Shown piece after piece: positions 1-12,735 of a DNA stretch of 64,000 bases. Location of the stretch: contig OX621255.1 in the NCBI GenBank assembly GCA_951640165.1, positions 9,238,001 through 9,302,000 on the forward strand, written 5' to 3'. The notes beneath the pieces are model-generated. The model saw only the letters and a list, made by a program, of their open reading frames with translations, made no database searches and had not been told where the DNA came from. Each line of letters starts with the position of its first letter. Within the stretch, counting starts at the first letter, position 1. A program made the position numbers and the translations under genes. Source of the DNA: Pseudoips prasinana (lineage: Eukaryota; Arthropoda; Insecta; Lepidoptera; Nolidae).

Positions 1-723
1 TTTAATATAGAGCGAGAACGAAGAAAATATTTTTTTTATCACCCCATCTCGGAAGGAGTATTTTTGCTCTTCAATATCTAAGTAGAAAAGTCGTTTTTAT
101 TCTCTAGAGGTAAAAGGAAATTTGAATTTAGAACATCGTGTGCACCAAGTTTGTAAATGCAAAATATCATTATACCTATTTACCTCTTCTACCTCTATGG
201 TGCCGAATTTATCATACAAGTTTTTTAATTTATTTAAAACTAAGACTCGGAACCTTCTTGGTGTACTTTTTTTAATTTTTGATGCGTAATATTACTGTTC
301 TATTACACGCAAACTGTAGCAACGTTACCTACTTTAAATTTCCTAATTATGCCTAAGTATTATTTGTCATAATATAAAGATTGTCCTGTAATACTTACAT
401 ATTGTAATATAGTAATTAATACCTAAACTGAAATAAAAGTATTAATAATAAGATTTTTTTCGTATTTAGTCATTTCCTCGCTGAGGTGTGATGATAAGTT
501 ACGTGTTGCACTCGAGTGCAAAGAATTTTCACCTTGTGCCGTTTTGATTTCCTCGCTAACGCTCAGGATTATATATAATTTTTCTAATTTTAGAATCCTT
601 CGCTTGCTCGGTTATCAAAATCGAGCACGCGGTTATAAAGCAACTTTGCACCGTTGTATAACAAATAACTATTGTTTCACAATTAATTTCTCATTATCGT
701 CCTTAAACTTTCTCCACAATTAA
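1..723. other. No gene seen
   Basis: AT-rich. A segment with GTGTTGCACTCGAGTGCAAA at 505-525 and CTCGCT-type repeats looks like old repeat sequence. Confidence 0.5.
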
Positions 724-988
724 TAATAATAGCATATTTACACACGGCCATCCGATCCCAAACTAAGCATAGCTTGTACCTACTATGGAAACCAGATGAC
801 TGATATACTACATATTATACCTACTACTTTTCTTTTGTAAATACATACTTATAAAGATAATTACACCCAAACACAGGGCAAACAGACATGTTCATGCACA
901 CAAATATCTGTCCTGATCCTGGTTGGGATCGAACCCACGACCTGTGGCGTGAAAGGCAAAGCATCTACCAACCACGCCAACGGGCCAA
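724..988 (-). mobile_element. SINE-2 (tRNA-derived)
   Basis: Minus strand: head GGCGTGGTTGGTAGATGC, box B-like GGGTTCGATCCCAACC, then a body with TGTGCATGAACATGTCTG, ending near AAGCTATGCTTAGTTTGGG. Confidence 0.68.
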
Positions 989-1074
989 ACAATTCATGTT
1001 AGTTACAACTTGTATATAGTATTTTCAGAATAATATATGTATATTATCATATCATGTTTAACTTTATAGATAAA

Positions 1075-1345
1075 CTAGAAGTGCCCCGCGGTTTTACCCG
1101 CGTTAAATTTTATAAATTATCACAGCTCCTCCCCCGTAGGTGATAGCGTGATAATATGTAGCCTATATGTTGCCGAAGTAATATTCATGCAAAATTTGAC
1201 GTAAATCCATGCAGTACTTTTTGAGTTTAGCCCGAACATACAAACAGACAAAACTTTAAACACTATATTTTTGGCTTCGATATCGATTGTAGATCACGCC
1301 CCAAGTATCCTTTAAAAAAAATGTTCAATGTGCAATTTTGACTCT
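1075..1345 (-). mobile_element. Helitron 3' part
   Basis: CTAGAAGTGCCCCGCGGTTT end on the minus strand, plus the common body (ATCACGC-TATCACCTACGG). The 5' end is not clear. Confidence 0.6.
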
Positions 1346-1919
1346 CCGTATAGATAAATACCTATAACTATTATATAATGAGCATAAATTGGTGGCAATC
1401 AAAACAGAATAACGTATTCGTCGAAATATTAATTTACCTAGTTTCAATTTCTGTGAAAATTCGTTTCCGCGATTTATGAGTTAATGGAGCAGAGTTCAAT
1501 CACCCAGTTACTGATTAATAATACGTGGTTAACTAAGGAAATATTATGTAAACTTAGCTAACTTGAATAACTTATGTGTCATTTATTAATTGAGTGAATC
1601 ATTTGCTTGTAGGAAACAAAGACAAACAATTTCCCACAATAATTATTTATTTAAGCTCATCGTTTTAGGTTATTTTTATCAAAAATACTGTAAATCATCG
1701 TTACAGCTGTAAGAACTCTACAGCTGGACAAATGCTTCCCCCAAGAATCATCTTAGGGGATATGCCATAATTGCCACGCTTGGCAGACGAGTAGCGATCG
1801 CAGTATGATATTCCCTCGCGGCCTCGGGTCGACTTTTATGCCCCTCACGGTTAACTGATATGAGAGAGGAGACTGTATATATATACATATGATATAGAAA
1901 TAAATTGGCTTTAGAGATA

Positions 1920-2095
1920 TATAAACGTACGTGGGCAGGCCCCCTACACGGTGGACCGACGATCTTGTGCGGGTCGCGGGAAGACGCTGGATGCGGGCAG
2001 CGCAGGACCGGCTATTGTGGAGATCCATGGGGGAGATCTTTGTCCAGCAGTGGATGTCTTTCGGCTGATATGATGATGATGATGATATATAAAAC
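1920..2095 (+). mobile_element. RTE-like LINE 3' end
   Basis: Reads GRPPTRWTDDLVRVAGRRWM, then RAAQDRLLWRSMGEIFVQQW and MSFG before TGA and a (TGA)n tail. The W-DD...W...DR..W pattern ending in short tandem repeats is typical of RTE-like elements. 5' truncated. Confidence 0.7.
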
Positions 2096-2528
2096 TCACT
2101 AATATTAGGTATAAATACGAAAGAAACTCTATCAGGCTGTCGCACTTTAACGGCAAAACTACATAACCGATTTAAATGAAATTTAGTACACAACAGAATA
2201 GAGCCAGAAAGGACATAAGCTATTTTTTAATGGGGTAAAAAGGGTTGTAAAGGGTTAAAGGGGGGGATGAAATGTTGTGTGGAAGTATCGTCATCTTATA
2301 TTTACTTACTTACTTATTTTTTAGGCTGTTTGATATAAATAAACTAATATATTTATATAAAGGCGAAAGTTTGTGAGTGTACGAGTGTGTATGTTTGTTA
2401 CTTCTGCACGCAAAAAGTACCGAACGGATTTTGATGAAACTTTGTAGTAATATAGCTTGCATATTCGAATAACACATAGGCAAAAATTTATTAAGTTAAA
2501 CGCGAGTGAAACCGCGGGGCACAGCTAG
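2096..2528 (+). mobile_element. Helitron-like, composite
   Basis: Starts TCACTAATATTAGG after an RTE tail and ends GCGGGGCACAGCTAG. An internal second start-like segment at about 2335 suggests one element inside another. Confidence 0.55.
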
Positions 2529-3131
2529 TTACGTATAAATGCGAAAGAAACTCTGTCTGTCGCGCTTTAGCGGCAAAGCTACAAATACATAACCGATTTA
2601 AATAAAATTTAGTACACACACAGTCTAGAGCCTGAGAAAGGACATAGGCTACTTTTTAATGGTAAAAAAGGGTTGTAAAGGGTTAAAGGTGGTAAAATAA
2701 ATAATTGTATGGAAGTATCGTCATCTTTAGAGTTAGAAGCTTGACACTTATTTTTTAGGCTGTTGATTCGATATAAATGATATGACATTCAAAGTTTGTA
2801 AAAGTTTTACACTCAAGGGTTTTAAATAACAATAGGAAAAAGGGGATGAAAGTTTGTGTGGAAATACATATGTAAGGTTAATGTGAATGTTTTATAAGTT
2901 TGCGATAAGAGACAAAATATTAGAGATATTCTGATGTAACATTACGGAGTCATTACAAAATGTGGTTTTAAATAACAATAGGGCATAGGTGATGAAAGTT
3001 TGTGTGGAAATATGTAAGGTATATGTGAACGTTTTCTAAGTTTACGACAAGGGATAAAATATTAGACATATTGTGATGTAATACTACGGAGTCATTACAA
3101 AATGTGCGGACGAAGTCGCGAGCACAGCTAT
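2529..3131 (+). mobile_element. Helitron-like, diverged
   Basis: Body with GCGAAAGAAACTCTGTCTGT and three ACTACGGAGTCATTACAAAA-type sub-units, ending GCGAGCACAGCTAT. Confidence 0.5.
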
Positions 3132-3257
3132 ATTAGTGGCAATGAAAAAGAATAACGTTACAAACATAAGGGGACAAAAAATTATTGTAGTTAAGATTTC
3201 TGGTAAAACTGTTGTCCGTGACTTATGAGTAAATTGAGCAAAATTCAGCTACGCAGG

Positions 3258-3396
3258 TACAGACGCCAGCACATCAAGCTACCCCAATCTGTCAAATTTC
3301 TTTTATAGATTTTCAACTTTATCCCTTAAGCATAAGGTTCACTTTCAATTGGGGAAATTTGACAGATTGGGGTAGCTTGATGTGCTGGCGTCTGTA
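3258..3396. mobile_element. MITE-A (palindromic, TA-flanked)
   Basis: 139 bp with near-perfect inverted termini (TACAGACGCCAGCACATC...) of about 55 bases. Termini and TA borders suggest a mariner-type MITE. Nine copies lie in this window, seven of them in GBA introns. Confidence 0.85.
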
Positions 3397-3644
3397 CTTC
3401 TTAATAATACGTGGTTTTCTCTTGCAAGGAAGTAATATGCAAAAATAACTCGGTTAAGTTACTTATGTCCCATTTATTGCAAAGGTGAATCATTTACTTG
3501 TAAGAAACAAGGGCAGAGAATTGGTCATAACAAGTAAGTCAAGTAACAGATAATAAAGACTTAAGAGGATATGCCTTAGACTAACACTAAAAATTAAATA
3601 GAGTAATAAATAATATTATTATATTAATTTTATCTATAAAGATA

Positions 3645-3880
3645 TAATAAAATCGTAGGAAAGTCAAAACTGTACATTGAATATTATTTTTACAAGGATT
3701 CTTAGGGCCTGATCTACAATCGATATCGAAGCCAAATAGTTATTAGAATTTTTGTCTGTTTGTCTGTATGTATGTCCGGGCTAAACTCAAAAAGTACTGC
3801 ATGGATTTACTTCAAATTTTGCATGAATACTAAGAGGTCGGGTCAACATATAGGCTATATCATATAATCGGTTCTCCCTT
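3645..3880 (+). mobile_element. Helitron body, 3' truncated
   Basis: AATAAAATCGTAGGAAAGTC through AGGTCGGGTCAACATATAGG; the hairpin end is missing. Confidence 0.5.
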
Positions 3881-3884
3881 TTAA

Positions 3885-4003
3885 GGTTTAAGATTCGCAT
3901 TTAAATATAAAATTCCGATATTTATTTTTCCGATATATCTAATATATACATATATCGGAAAAATAAATATCGGAATTTTATATTTAAATGCGAATCTTAA
4001 ACC
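3885..4003. repeat. 119-bp near-perfect inverted repeat
   Basis: Arms of about 52 bases (GGTTTAAGATTCGCATTTAA... and complement) around a short AT loop. It follows a truncated Helitron-like stretch. Confidence 0.85.
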
Positions 4004-4190
4004 CCGAATTCGTAATTGAATGAGGTATTCTTGTGAAAACTGTAACCAAAAACTAAGTTTATTAGTATGAACTCGGTCAACAATTTTCAGAATTTTTACA
4101 GGCAATTTAATGTGATTTAGTCAGTTAACGCCATGTGTTGCTAATTACAGTTTTTATTATGTTAGCTCCTCACGTTAGATTTATTAATAA

Positions 4191-4406
4191 CTAGCTGTGC
4201 CCCGCGGTTTTACCCGCGTTAAACTTTATAAAATATGGCCTATGTGTTATCCTAACTATAAAAATTAGCCTATGTTCTTTCTCAGGGTCTAGACCATCTG
4301 TATATAAAATTTCATTCAAATCCGTTCAGTAGTTTTGGCGTGAAAGAGTAACAGACAAACAGACAGACAGACAGAGTTACTTTCGCATTTATAATATTAG
4401 TTAGGA
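4191..4406 (-). mobile_element. Non-autonomous Helitron, complete ends
   Basis: Minus strand: 5' TCCTAACTAATATTATAAAT preceded by A, and 3' hairpin CGCGG-GTAAAA-CCGCG then GGGCACAGCTAG followed by T. These are the Helitron rules (TC start, CTAG end, insertion between A and T). 216 bp, no ORF; resembles the Lep1-type Helitrons of Lepidoptera. Confidence 0.75.
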
Positions 4407-4419
4407 TTAGGATAAAGGT

Positions 4420-4595
4420 ATCATCATCATCATCATATTATCAGCCAAAAGACATCCACTGCTGGACAAAGGCCTCCACCAAGGATCTCCACAATAGGCG
4501 GTCCTGCGCTGCCCGCATCCAGCACTATTGCAAGATCGTCGGTCCATCTTGTAGAGGGCCTGCCCACGCTGCGTCTTCCGGTAAAAAAAGGTATA
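4420..4595 (-). mobile_element. RTE-like LINE 3' end
   Basis: Minus-strand copy of the same tail with a (ATG)n end at 4420-4433. It contains small changes that break the frame. Confidence 0.65.
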
Positions 4596-4868
4596 ATCTA
4601 TCTTAATTTAAAAGTAAGAAATTTTACCTAAACAAAGGTTTAGTCACCTCTTGAAAGTGTCCGGTAACGAAGTGAAAGCGCTCAAGCTGACTCTAAACGG
4701 CACGTAAAATAATCACCCCTTGAAATTATGATTCGTAAATCAGTTGTTTAATCCTGAGCATTGCTCCCGAGTCTATCTTAACAAAGTCCTAAGCTCGTAT
4801 TGACAAAACTGATTCTGGCCGTCACATGCTGTTAACAGCGCGAAGTTAGACACGGCCTTGCATTAATC

Positions 4869-5179
4869 TTTACATATAATAAAATCGTAGGAAAGTCAAA
4901 ACTGTACATGGAATATTTTTTTAAAAGGATACTTGGGGCGTGATCTACATGCGATATCGAAGTCAATAATATAGTTTTTAGAATTTTTGCCTGTTTGTCT
5001 GTATGTATGTCCGGGCTAAACACAAAAAGTACTGAATGGATTTACTTCAAATTTTGCATAAATATTACTAAGAGGTCGGGTCAACATATAGGCTACATAT
5101 TATCACGCTATCACCTACGGGGGGTGAGCTATGATGATTTATAAAATTTAACGTGGGTAAAACCGCGGGGCACAGCTAG
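4869..5179 (+). mobile_element. Helitron 3' part
   Basis: AATAAAATCGTAGGAAAGTC body with complete GGTAAAACCGCGGGGCACAG-CTAG end. Confidence 0.62.
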
Positions 5180-5194
5180 TTTAGAATAAAATAG

Positions 5195-5322
5195 AATACT
5201 CTCTATTGCACACCATAAAAATAAATATAACATGAGATATTACATAGACAAGTTGTAGAAATGGCGGTCTTATCGCATAAAGCGATCTCTTCCAGACAAC
5301 CTTGGGATGGATAGGAGCTGAA
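5195..5322 (-). repeat. LINE 3' UTR-like repeat
   Basis: GCGGTCTTATCGCATAAAGC and GATCTCTTCCAGACAACCTT, shared with 7730-7855 (inverted) and 59612-59790. Confidence 0.5.
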
Positions 5323-5477
5323 CATTAACTATTAGCAGTAGGTGTGCAACAAACCAAACCAACCAAAATGATGGTATATCCATAAATAAAATTTTATTTT
5401 TTGTAAATTTACTGTTAAAATATTAAAAGAAAAAAAATGTAAATAAGAATAGATACTTTACTTAAGAAACCATAAAT

Positions 5478-5597
5478 TATACACTCAAATAGTGTTCTCT
5501 GACAAGCTTTTTGAAAGTTGCTATTGTCTCAGCAGGTCTTATTACAATAGGCATGGCATTCCAAAGTCGAGCTGCCTGTACACTTAAAGAATTTCCC
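5478..5597 (-). mobile_element. LINE ORF tail fragment
   Basis: Minus strand reads VGNSLSVQAARLWNAMPIVI, then RPAETIATFKKLVREHYL and a stop, the conserved C-terminal WN.LP...F...L motif of insect LINEs. Confidence 0.55.
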
Positions 5598-5927
5598 ACA
5601 AATAATTTAGTTACGATTTTAATTGACTTTAGTTTCCTAAATATGCAGTATAAGTGATTTTACCGATTCGTTACCTATCTAAGAGAGCAAATAGTGAATA
5701 GCATTGGAAAAAGGTTCCTAGCATCGCCTCTTATGTATTTTTATTTTCATGGTAAGTGGGTAGATACCTACTTACCATGAAAATAAGACTATGACGCATG
5801 AACCTCCACACCGTTATAATGTTTTGTATGTACTCGTAGGTTTCTAATGTGGTTTACACTTTGCAATTTAATTTCCCGTGTTTCTGGATTTAAAGGAAAA
5901 GGCTTGGATATTCAAAAATACTAATAA

Positions 5928-6160
5928 TATCCTGGGACATTATTCTCACACGGCCATCTGAACCCAAAACTAAGCAGAGCTTCTACTAAGGAAAACAGAT
6001 AACTGATAAATTACATACACTACTTTTCTTTTGTAAATACATACTTATACCTAAAAATAATTACACCCAGACTCAGGTCTGCCCTGGGTGGAATCCAACC
6101 CATCGAACCCACGACCTGCGGCGTGAAAGGCAAGCATTTACCAACCACGCCAACCGGCTA
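5928..6160 (-). mobile_element. SINE-2 (tRNA-derived)
   Basis: Minus-strand copy with a GGTTGGCGTGGTTGGTAAAT head. The box B region is altered by a small duplication (CCAACCCATCGAACCCAC on the plus strand). Confidence 0.62.
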
Positions 6161-6793
6161 AGTTGACCACGGTCTAACATCAAGAATTTTGGAAGTACAG
6201 TAATACCCCGACTTATTCTACCCCGTATTACGCGAATTCGAAGATTTTTTCTTTTGATTGCCACACGCACCAGCTATCCTGTGCCGCCCTGTTAGTGTTT
6301 ACGACGTGTTCGAAAGTGTTAAGAGCCATTTCACGTTTTTGCGCGAATTTCTAAGATTTTGGGCTCCTCTATTACAATCTTAAGTAATACCCAGAAATTA
6401 TTGAATACATGTTAAATATGGAAAAATCGTTGTTGTTGAGGTTTAATGTATCACATTTACCAAAAAAAATTTAATTTAAAATTTGCTTGCTCTGTAGTGA
6501 CTCATCTCCCACAACCATTTTAATGAAAAATCGCCGCAGAGTCAATTTCAGAGTCCTGTATCTAGTAATAATTCTTATAAACTAAGCTAATAAAACCTGT
6601 GTCATTTTTCCCGCGTCCCGACTTTCGAGCGCTCGTATAGTGAAGTAATTCATATTATTATACGGTGACCACATAGTTTTGATTCGTATTGTATTTTTTC
6701 ATAAGGTACGGTTTTATTTATTATAAAGTATGTATGTATGTAAGATTTTAGTTTTTTGTAGAATAATTATATATTTTTGTTTCATTACTAGCT

Positions 6794-6883
6794 ATGGGGC
6801 GCAAGGAATTTGTATACAGTTGCGTAAAAAAAAGGAAACGTGATAATTCTGCAGCTTTAAAAAAAGCGACAGAAGTGAGGTAG
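6794..6883 (+). pseudogene. Possible pogo-like transposase N-terminus
   Basis: Short ORF MGRKEFVYSCVKKRKRDNSA, then ALKKATEVR and stop. Such starts are common in insect pogo/CENP-B-type transposases. Weak alone. Confidence 0.25.
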
Positions 6884-7729
6884 ATACCTATTTTTTTATG
6901 TACAATATTCGTATTTACTGTTACCGATTATTGTTCTTTTTCTATTTTTGTGTGAAAATTTTAATGCGGTTCACAGAATACATCATATACCTATACATAT
7001 ATATCATATATACATACTTACCAAGTTTCAACAGTACAGCTCTAATAGTTTCGGAAAAAATTGGCTGTGACATACGGACGGACAAACAGACATGACGAAT
7101 CTATAAGGGCTCCGCTTTTTGCCATTTGGCTACGGAACCCTAAAAAGCCGCCAGTTCCTGACGAGATAGATACGACGCTGACGATAGAAATGGAATCAGA
7201 ATTTTACAGAGGTAACAGTAAAATTTCGTGTCTTCTTTTATTAAAGAAATAATCATTGTTTCAGGTCGCAGATTACGTTGTTCAAGGACGAAGGATAATT
7301 GATTTCCAGTTTGTCTTAAATCAACTGTTTGATATTGAGAAACATGAGGAAAATTCGGTTGCAATCTGAGTAATATCAAAATAGTGAAAGAAAAACAAAA
7401 TGGACTAATATACGTTTCATTTTACGTTTAATTATCCTTCTACCATCGACTATGTAATCGTCCTCAAAAAACCTTGCATCGCATAAAATAAAATTTGAAG
7501 AAATATTTTAACTAGCACATAAGCATTTAGGATTGAGCCTGAAAGTTTCATTGATTCGACTAGGTGTCGAGGGTCTCAGGGATATGTTTTTCCTCTAATA
7601 AATTATTATATAATTATTGACAAACACTAAATAAACTTCTGTTTCAAACAAATAATTGTTAAAATGTTACGTAAAACTTCTGTTACCGAATCTTAATTTA
7701 ATATTAATAAATTTTTAGTAATGTTCAAC

Positions 7730-7855
7730 TCCTATGCATCCTAAGGTCGTCTGGAAGAGATCACTTTATGCGATAAGACCGTCCTTTGTACAACTGATCT
7801 ATTTAATATTTCATGTCATATGTATTCTTATGGTGTATAATAAAGAGGAAATACG
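7730..7855 (+). repeat. LINE 3' UTR-like repeat
   Basis: TCTGGAAGAGATCACTTTAT and GCGATAAGACCGTC, ending TAATAAAGAGG. Confidence 0.5.
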
Positions 7856-8439
7856 GCCAAACAAAGACAATAAATATGTATTATATTTATTATTTCTATT
7901 TTATTGAATCGTATTTCTAAGGGAATACTTCCTACTTCCTTGACATACAAAACGTCAACGGACATTACGAATTTATAAAATAACGATACTTTAAAAAAAA
8001 TACGAATACCACAGTCTAGGCGGGAGAAACCGCACCTAAACACCGTATTGAAAAAATAATTACATTTTTACTAATAAAAAAATTATTAGGTATTTTTTAA
8101 ACCTATTTATTTTTTTTGATACTTTTCAGTTTTAGTAGTCTCATTTAGGATAACTCATGTGTATATAATTAGTTCGCATTATTTAAAATATTTTAAGTAA
8201 TATATCTATAGAAGTAATCAATAACAAATTTACTCATTAATAGAACAAGTATCAAATTCTTTTGGTCGTTACGGAAGCAGTGTAGTGAACTCGTGACCCC
8301 GACATAGTCGTCGCCGTGCTTCAATATACCTAATATTTCAGAATGCAATTTTGTAATACGCCTCTTAAGCCTGAGCGGCATGAATAAAATATGACTAATT
8401 TGAACGTAACATGACAAGAAATTCACTGTTTTTATAGCG

Positions 8440-8563
8440 CAAACTGAATATTATCAGACTTAGAAGCAAAAATAAAAATTGTGATGTGGGCGATGTGGCA
8501 AAGAAATTTGATTTTCCTAAATCAACAGTCCGAACGGTAAAAGGTAAAGAAAATGGAAGTTGA
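8440..8563 (+). pseudogene. CENP-B/pogo-type helix-turn-helix relic
   Basis: Reads IIRLRSKNKNCDVGDVAKKF, then DFPKSTVRTVKGKENGS and stop. The VAKKF..PKSTV motif is the HTH of pogo-type transposases. No DDE domain found nearby. Confidence 0.4.
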
Positions 8564-8882
8564 GAAAGAATCTCAATCTTTGAATTCAAGCATCAAATAA
8601 CTCGTAAGACAATGTTATAATATTCTAACAATATTATGAATTAGACATCAAAACAACTTCGGTTTACGTTGTTATATTCAAAACAATGTATATTATTATT
8701 GTTTTATTATCTTACATCATTTTAAACACGTTTCTTGTAAATTATTGTTTTCTGTAGACTCTGGTCCCGATTAAACATACTTTATAATATGTATTTATAT
8801 TCAAAGCTGAATACTTACGAGTATTCGACTTACACGGTTATCGCTCGGTACAAGCTAGCGCATAAGTCCAGGGTATTGTACC

Positions 8883-9020
8883 TACAGACGCCAGCACATC
8901 AAGCTACCCCAATCTGTCAAATTTCCTGTTCACTTTAAAACCTTATGCTCATGTGATAAAGTTGAAAATCTATAAAAGAAATTTGATAGATTGGGGTAGC
9001 TGGATGTGCTAGCGTCTGTA
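8883..9020. mobile_element. MITE-A
   Basis: 138-bp copy, termini differing by one or two bases. Confidence 0.83.
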
Positions 9021-9289
9021 CATATTTATTTTATTGCCCTATCTAAACCTACATTGTAAAAATTGAAGATAACCTGGAGTCAAATTAATATTTGCAATTA
9101 AATCATCTTTTATTTCATTCATCGTTATCAACGATGGCTTGCTTGCCTTAGTTTACGTGCACGTGGATTGGTCAACGCTGTCGCGCTGCAAAGACACAAA
9201 ACTTCATGGCAATTCTAGCTAAGAGTTCAATTCGAAACCGAAGGGCGCACCACTGACTTTTCGAGTTGTCCTCAGGGTTGCCGTTTTGA

Positions 9290-9620
9290 GAGGGTGGCCG
9301 TTACCACTCTTAGCATGCGAGTTGGCGGCTGCAGTTATGTGGTAGCTAGTGCACTGTGACGCTGCTGCCCGAATACCTTTTTTTTACATGGTGGAAATAC
9401 TTTAACCATACCCGCCGCTAGGGGAGGCGACGGGTTATGTGGGGCTCGGCTAGTCCCGGGATACCCACTAAAACCACCATGGTATCCAGCCTCACAACGC
9501 ATGGGGTAGCGACTCCGGAATCTCGTAACAATCACCACCGGAGCCACCACCATACCGCTGCCCGACTACCTGCTGTACCCCTTAGTCGCCTTTTACAACA
9601 CCTACGGTATGTAATGAGGT
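9290..9620. other. GC-richer block, probably a LINE 3' UTR
   Basis: TTTTTTTTACATGGTGGAAA and CCGCCGCTAGGGGAGGCGAC stand out from the AT-rich surroundings. No convincing ORF. Confidence 0.35.
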
Positions 9621-10763
9621 AGCTCTGTTATTCCTACTTTCATTTCACACGCGCGTACCGCACATACACTCACTTACTCACACATTAACTCGATAGTAAT
9701 TGTATCGTCTGTTTACTGCTATTTTGAAGTGTTTTTCTTTTGTTATGATTGTAATTTTTCGGTTATACTTTTTCTCTTTTTAATATTTTTGTAAATTCTT
9801 TTATTTTAGTGTGTATTAAGTTTTACCTATTTAAATTAATTTAGTACGTTAAGTTTACTTAGGCTGGGAATCAGGACGTACAACTTTTAAAATTAATATT
9901 TGTTTTGTGTGAAAATAAACAATTTTATTTAATTATTTTACTGGGCCATAACATATAATATATACAAAAAAATATAAACATTCAAATCGAATAGAAGCCT
10001 GTTCAAAAAGCCATTGCATAGTTATGACATTTGTAAGAAATATCGCAAAATCCAGTTACAAGTTGCATAGTTGTTTAAATAAAAATGCATTTGTAGGTCC
10101 TTCAATATAGATAGTATTCTTTTATGACAGCCCATTATAAAATTGTGAGAATGCCAGACATAATAATACACATTGTACATTTTGAAGTCGCATGCGTAAG
10201 TAAACTGGTTTGACGATTCTCATAACTTTTAATTCTATTTGCCGGCCGGCGGCCATGAGTCATGTGAAGCCGTAGTGAGTAGGGCAACCACGCCACGCGC
10301 GATGACTAATACGTGCTAGTCGGTTTAATCAAAGAAAAATATTTATGTAATAAGAATACACTCAATAGAATACGGCGGGTAGCAAAAAAAAAACTAAACT
10401 TTTTGTCACTGTGACTAAGGTTTTTGTGTTGTTGTTTAATCTTGTCACGATCGTTGTATTCAGCACTCATAGAACAGCGTAGGCCTTTTTTCATATAGGT
10501 ACCTTGTAAATGTAATACAGGTTCTTATGAACGTACATCAGGCACCAGTCTCTCACAAAATAGGTTGTTTACTCCTATTATACAAATTGTCCATGGGGTG
10601 CTGAGCGCGGTTGTTGGTCATCCGAAGTATAATAAAACTCAAATTTAAATCAATACTTTGGTTCCTCATGCTCAGACTAGCCGGCAAATTATTAAAGCGG
10701 TCTTTTGCCATACGTAGCTATCCGAAGCGTTGCATAGAATCAGGGTCTACCTCTACATACGTG
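9621..10763. other. No gene seen
   Basis: AT-rich DNA without exon-like or recognisable repeat structure. Confidence 0.5.
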
Positions 10764-11015
10764 ACGGTCACCGTAGCCTAGTTGGTAGTGCTCCTGCCTA
10801 CGAAGCTGGTGGTCCTGGGTTCGAATCCCGGTAAGTGCAAATATTTGTGTGATGAGCACGATTATTTGTTTCTGAGTCATGGATGTTTTCTATGTATTTA
10901 AGTATTTATCTATCTATATAAGTATGTATATCGTCGCCTGGTACCCATAGTACAAGCTTTGCTTAGTTTGGGGCTAGGATGATCTGTGTGACATTGTCCC
11001 TATATATATTATATA
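10764..11015 (+). mobile_element. SINE-1 (tRNA-derived)
   Basis: The head contains pol III box A-like TAGCCTAGTTGGTAGTGC and box B GGTTCGAATCCC, followed by a unique body (TGTGTGATGAGCACGA, TGGTACCCATAGTACAAGC) and a short TATATA end. It lacks tRNA acceptor pairing, so it is a SINE and not a tRNA gene. Confidence 0.75.
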
Positions 11016-11021
11016 TTACAT

Positions 11022-11430
11022 ACACAGGGAAGCCGAGGAGTTGACGTTCAAACGCAAAATTTAGATACTTTATGATGAGGAGTATCCGAATTTTTCAAAG
11101 TATCAAAAACACGCAACATCGTAGTACATACACGGGGGTCACGTATGTTCTACGATTTTGCGTTTCTTTGATACTTTGAAAATTTATGAGTCCTGAGCTC
11201 AAACCCTAATTTTGAACTTTCGAATAAATTCCAAGTCCGTTCTGCAATGATTAGATAAACCATACTTTTTATGGTGTTAGGTTAAACGATGTTAATTAGT
11301 TATCACAAAAAATCTGAACCAGAAATGTTCAACAGCACGAGAAAAAAATCGAAAACTACGCAAAATCGTAGAGGATCGTAGAAAGTATCTAAATTTTGCG
11401 TTTGAACGACAACTCCTCCGCCAGCCTGTA
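11022..11430. mobile_element. TIR element (409 bp)
   Basis: Ends ACAGGGAAGCCGAGGAGTTG and, inverted, ACAGGCTGGCGGAGGAGTTG, continuing CGTTCAAACGCAAAATTTAG on both sides. TA borders. No ORF. Confidence 0.7.
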
Positions 11431-11734
11431 TTAAAATAATATTTATAGGTAAGCATTATACAATAGTCTAGTCACCCGACTGGACGTAGTGGTCAAACGT
11501 AATACTTATTTATTATCCTCGAAACGAGATTACGAGTGACGCACGAGCTTCATCGGCTTAACGACATCTTCCTGCATGCGAGACCACAACAACTCCTATA
11601 GGTTATCCTTGTACAGTCGACGCCACCTTACTTAATAGATACACATACTTACACTTAAAATATACTCCGAGGTGAAGTCGACTGTCTTGTAAGTTCACCA
11701 AAAAAATTATTAATAAATAAATATTATAGTGCAC

Positions 11735-11846
11735 AAGTGTGTGCGCAAACACGGGGCCACTTTTGGCCTGACCCGGGATTTGAATCCAGGACCTTATTAT
11801 CTGCGGTTGAACACGCTACCGCTAGACCGCCTATATACATCTGTTC
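11735..11846 (-). mobile_element. SINE-3 head
   Basis: Minus-strand tRNA-like head with TAGCGGTAGCGTGTTC and GGATTCAAATCCCGGG. Parts of the same family tail lie at 11960-12025 on the plus strand. Confidence 0.5.
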
Positions 11847-12056
11847 AACTGTACTGTACATCTGTACATCTGTACTCGCAAACTTTCGCATTTATAATAT
11901 TAGTAGGATCTCTTTCTAACACAGTTCTTATGAATATGACAGGGCGTCTTTGGGTTTGGTGCGACTTACTAGTCTCCATTGAGACTGGCCGCCGTGGTCG
12001 AAATTCGCTAAGAGGGCATTATAGGCATAGGTACGCACACAATACTGGCAATTATT

Positions 12057-12735
12057 GTGTGCGTACGTAACCTACAATGGAGCCCACAAATAGAAAAACT
12101 GTCCGGCAAATTAAGTTCTGCAGCATATGCAGTGAAAACTATTAGACGGCTGACTGATGTTGACACAGCTAGAACGGTTTATTTCAGTTATTTTCATAGT
12201 GTAATGTCCTATGGAATTCTTCTCTGGGGTAGCTCTGCTGACATTAACACCATATTTGTATTGCAAAAAAGAGCTGTAAGAGCTATCTATAATCTTGGCC
12301 CGAGAGTGTCTCTAAGAGAAAAGTTCAAAGAGGTCAACATTCTAACTGTACCATCTCAGTATATATATGAAAACTTACTATATGTGCATAAAAATATCGA
12401 TTCCTTTTGTAAAAGGAGCGAAACACATAATGTAAATACTAGATATAAGAATAATCTCATATTGCATACTACCCGTCTCCACAAAATAAGTAACTCTATT
12501 ATGGGGCAATGTATAAGATTCTATAACAAACTTCCCAATGATATTAGAGAATTGTCTACGAATAAGTTTAAAAGAATTATTAAAGAATAATTAAAAGAAT
12601 TATATTTATTATATTTAAAAGAATTGTACTGTAGTTGTATTGTAGTTGCACTGCACGGTAGGGTAAAAAAAATATGACGATTCCACATAAATGTAATTTT
12701 TTTATGGAATAAATGAATTTGAATCTTTGAATTCT
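12057..12735 (+). mobile_element. LINE (jockey-like) ORF2 C-terminus with 3' UTR
   Basis: 177-codon ORF with MSYGILLWGSSADINTIFVL, QKRAVRAIYNLG and RFYNKLPNDIREL, then a stop and about 140 bases of 3' UTR with ACTGCACGGTAGGGTAAAAA, ending near TTTGAATC-type repeats. 5'-truncated copy. The 3' UTR recurs at 22980-23085 and 26250-26310, defining the family. Confidence 0.8.
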
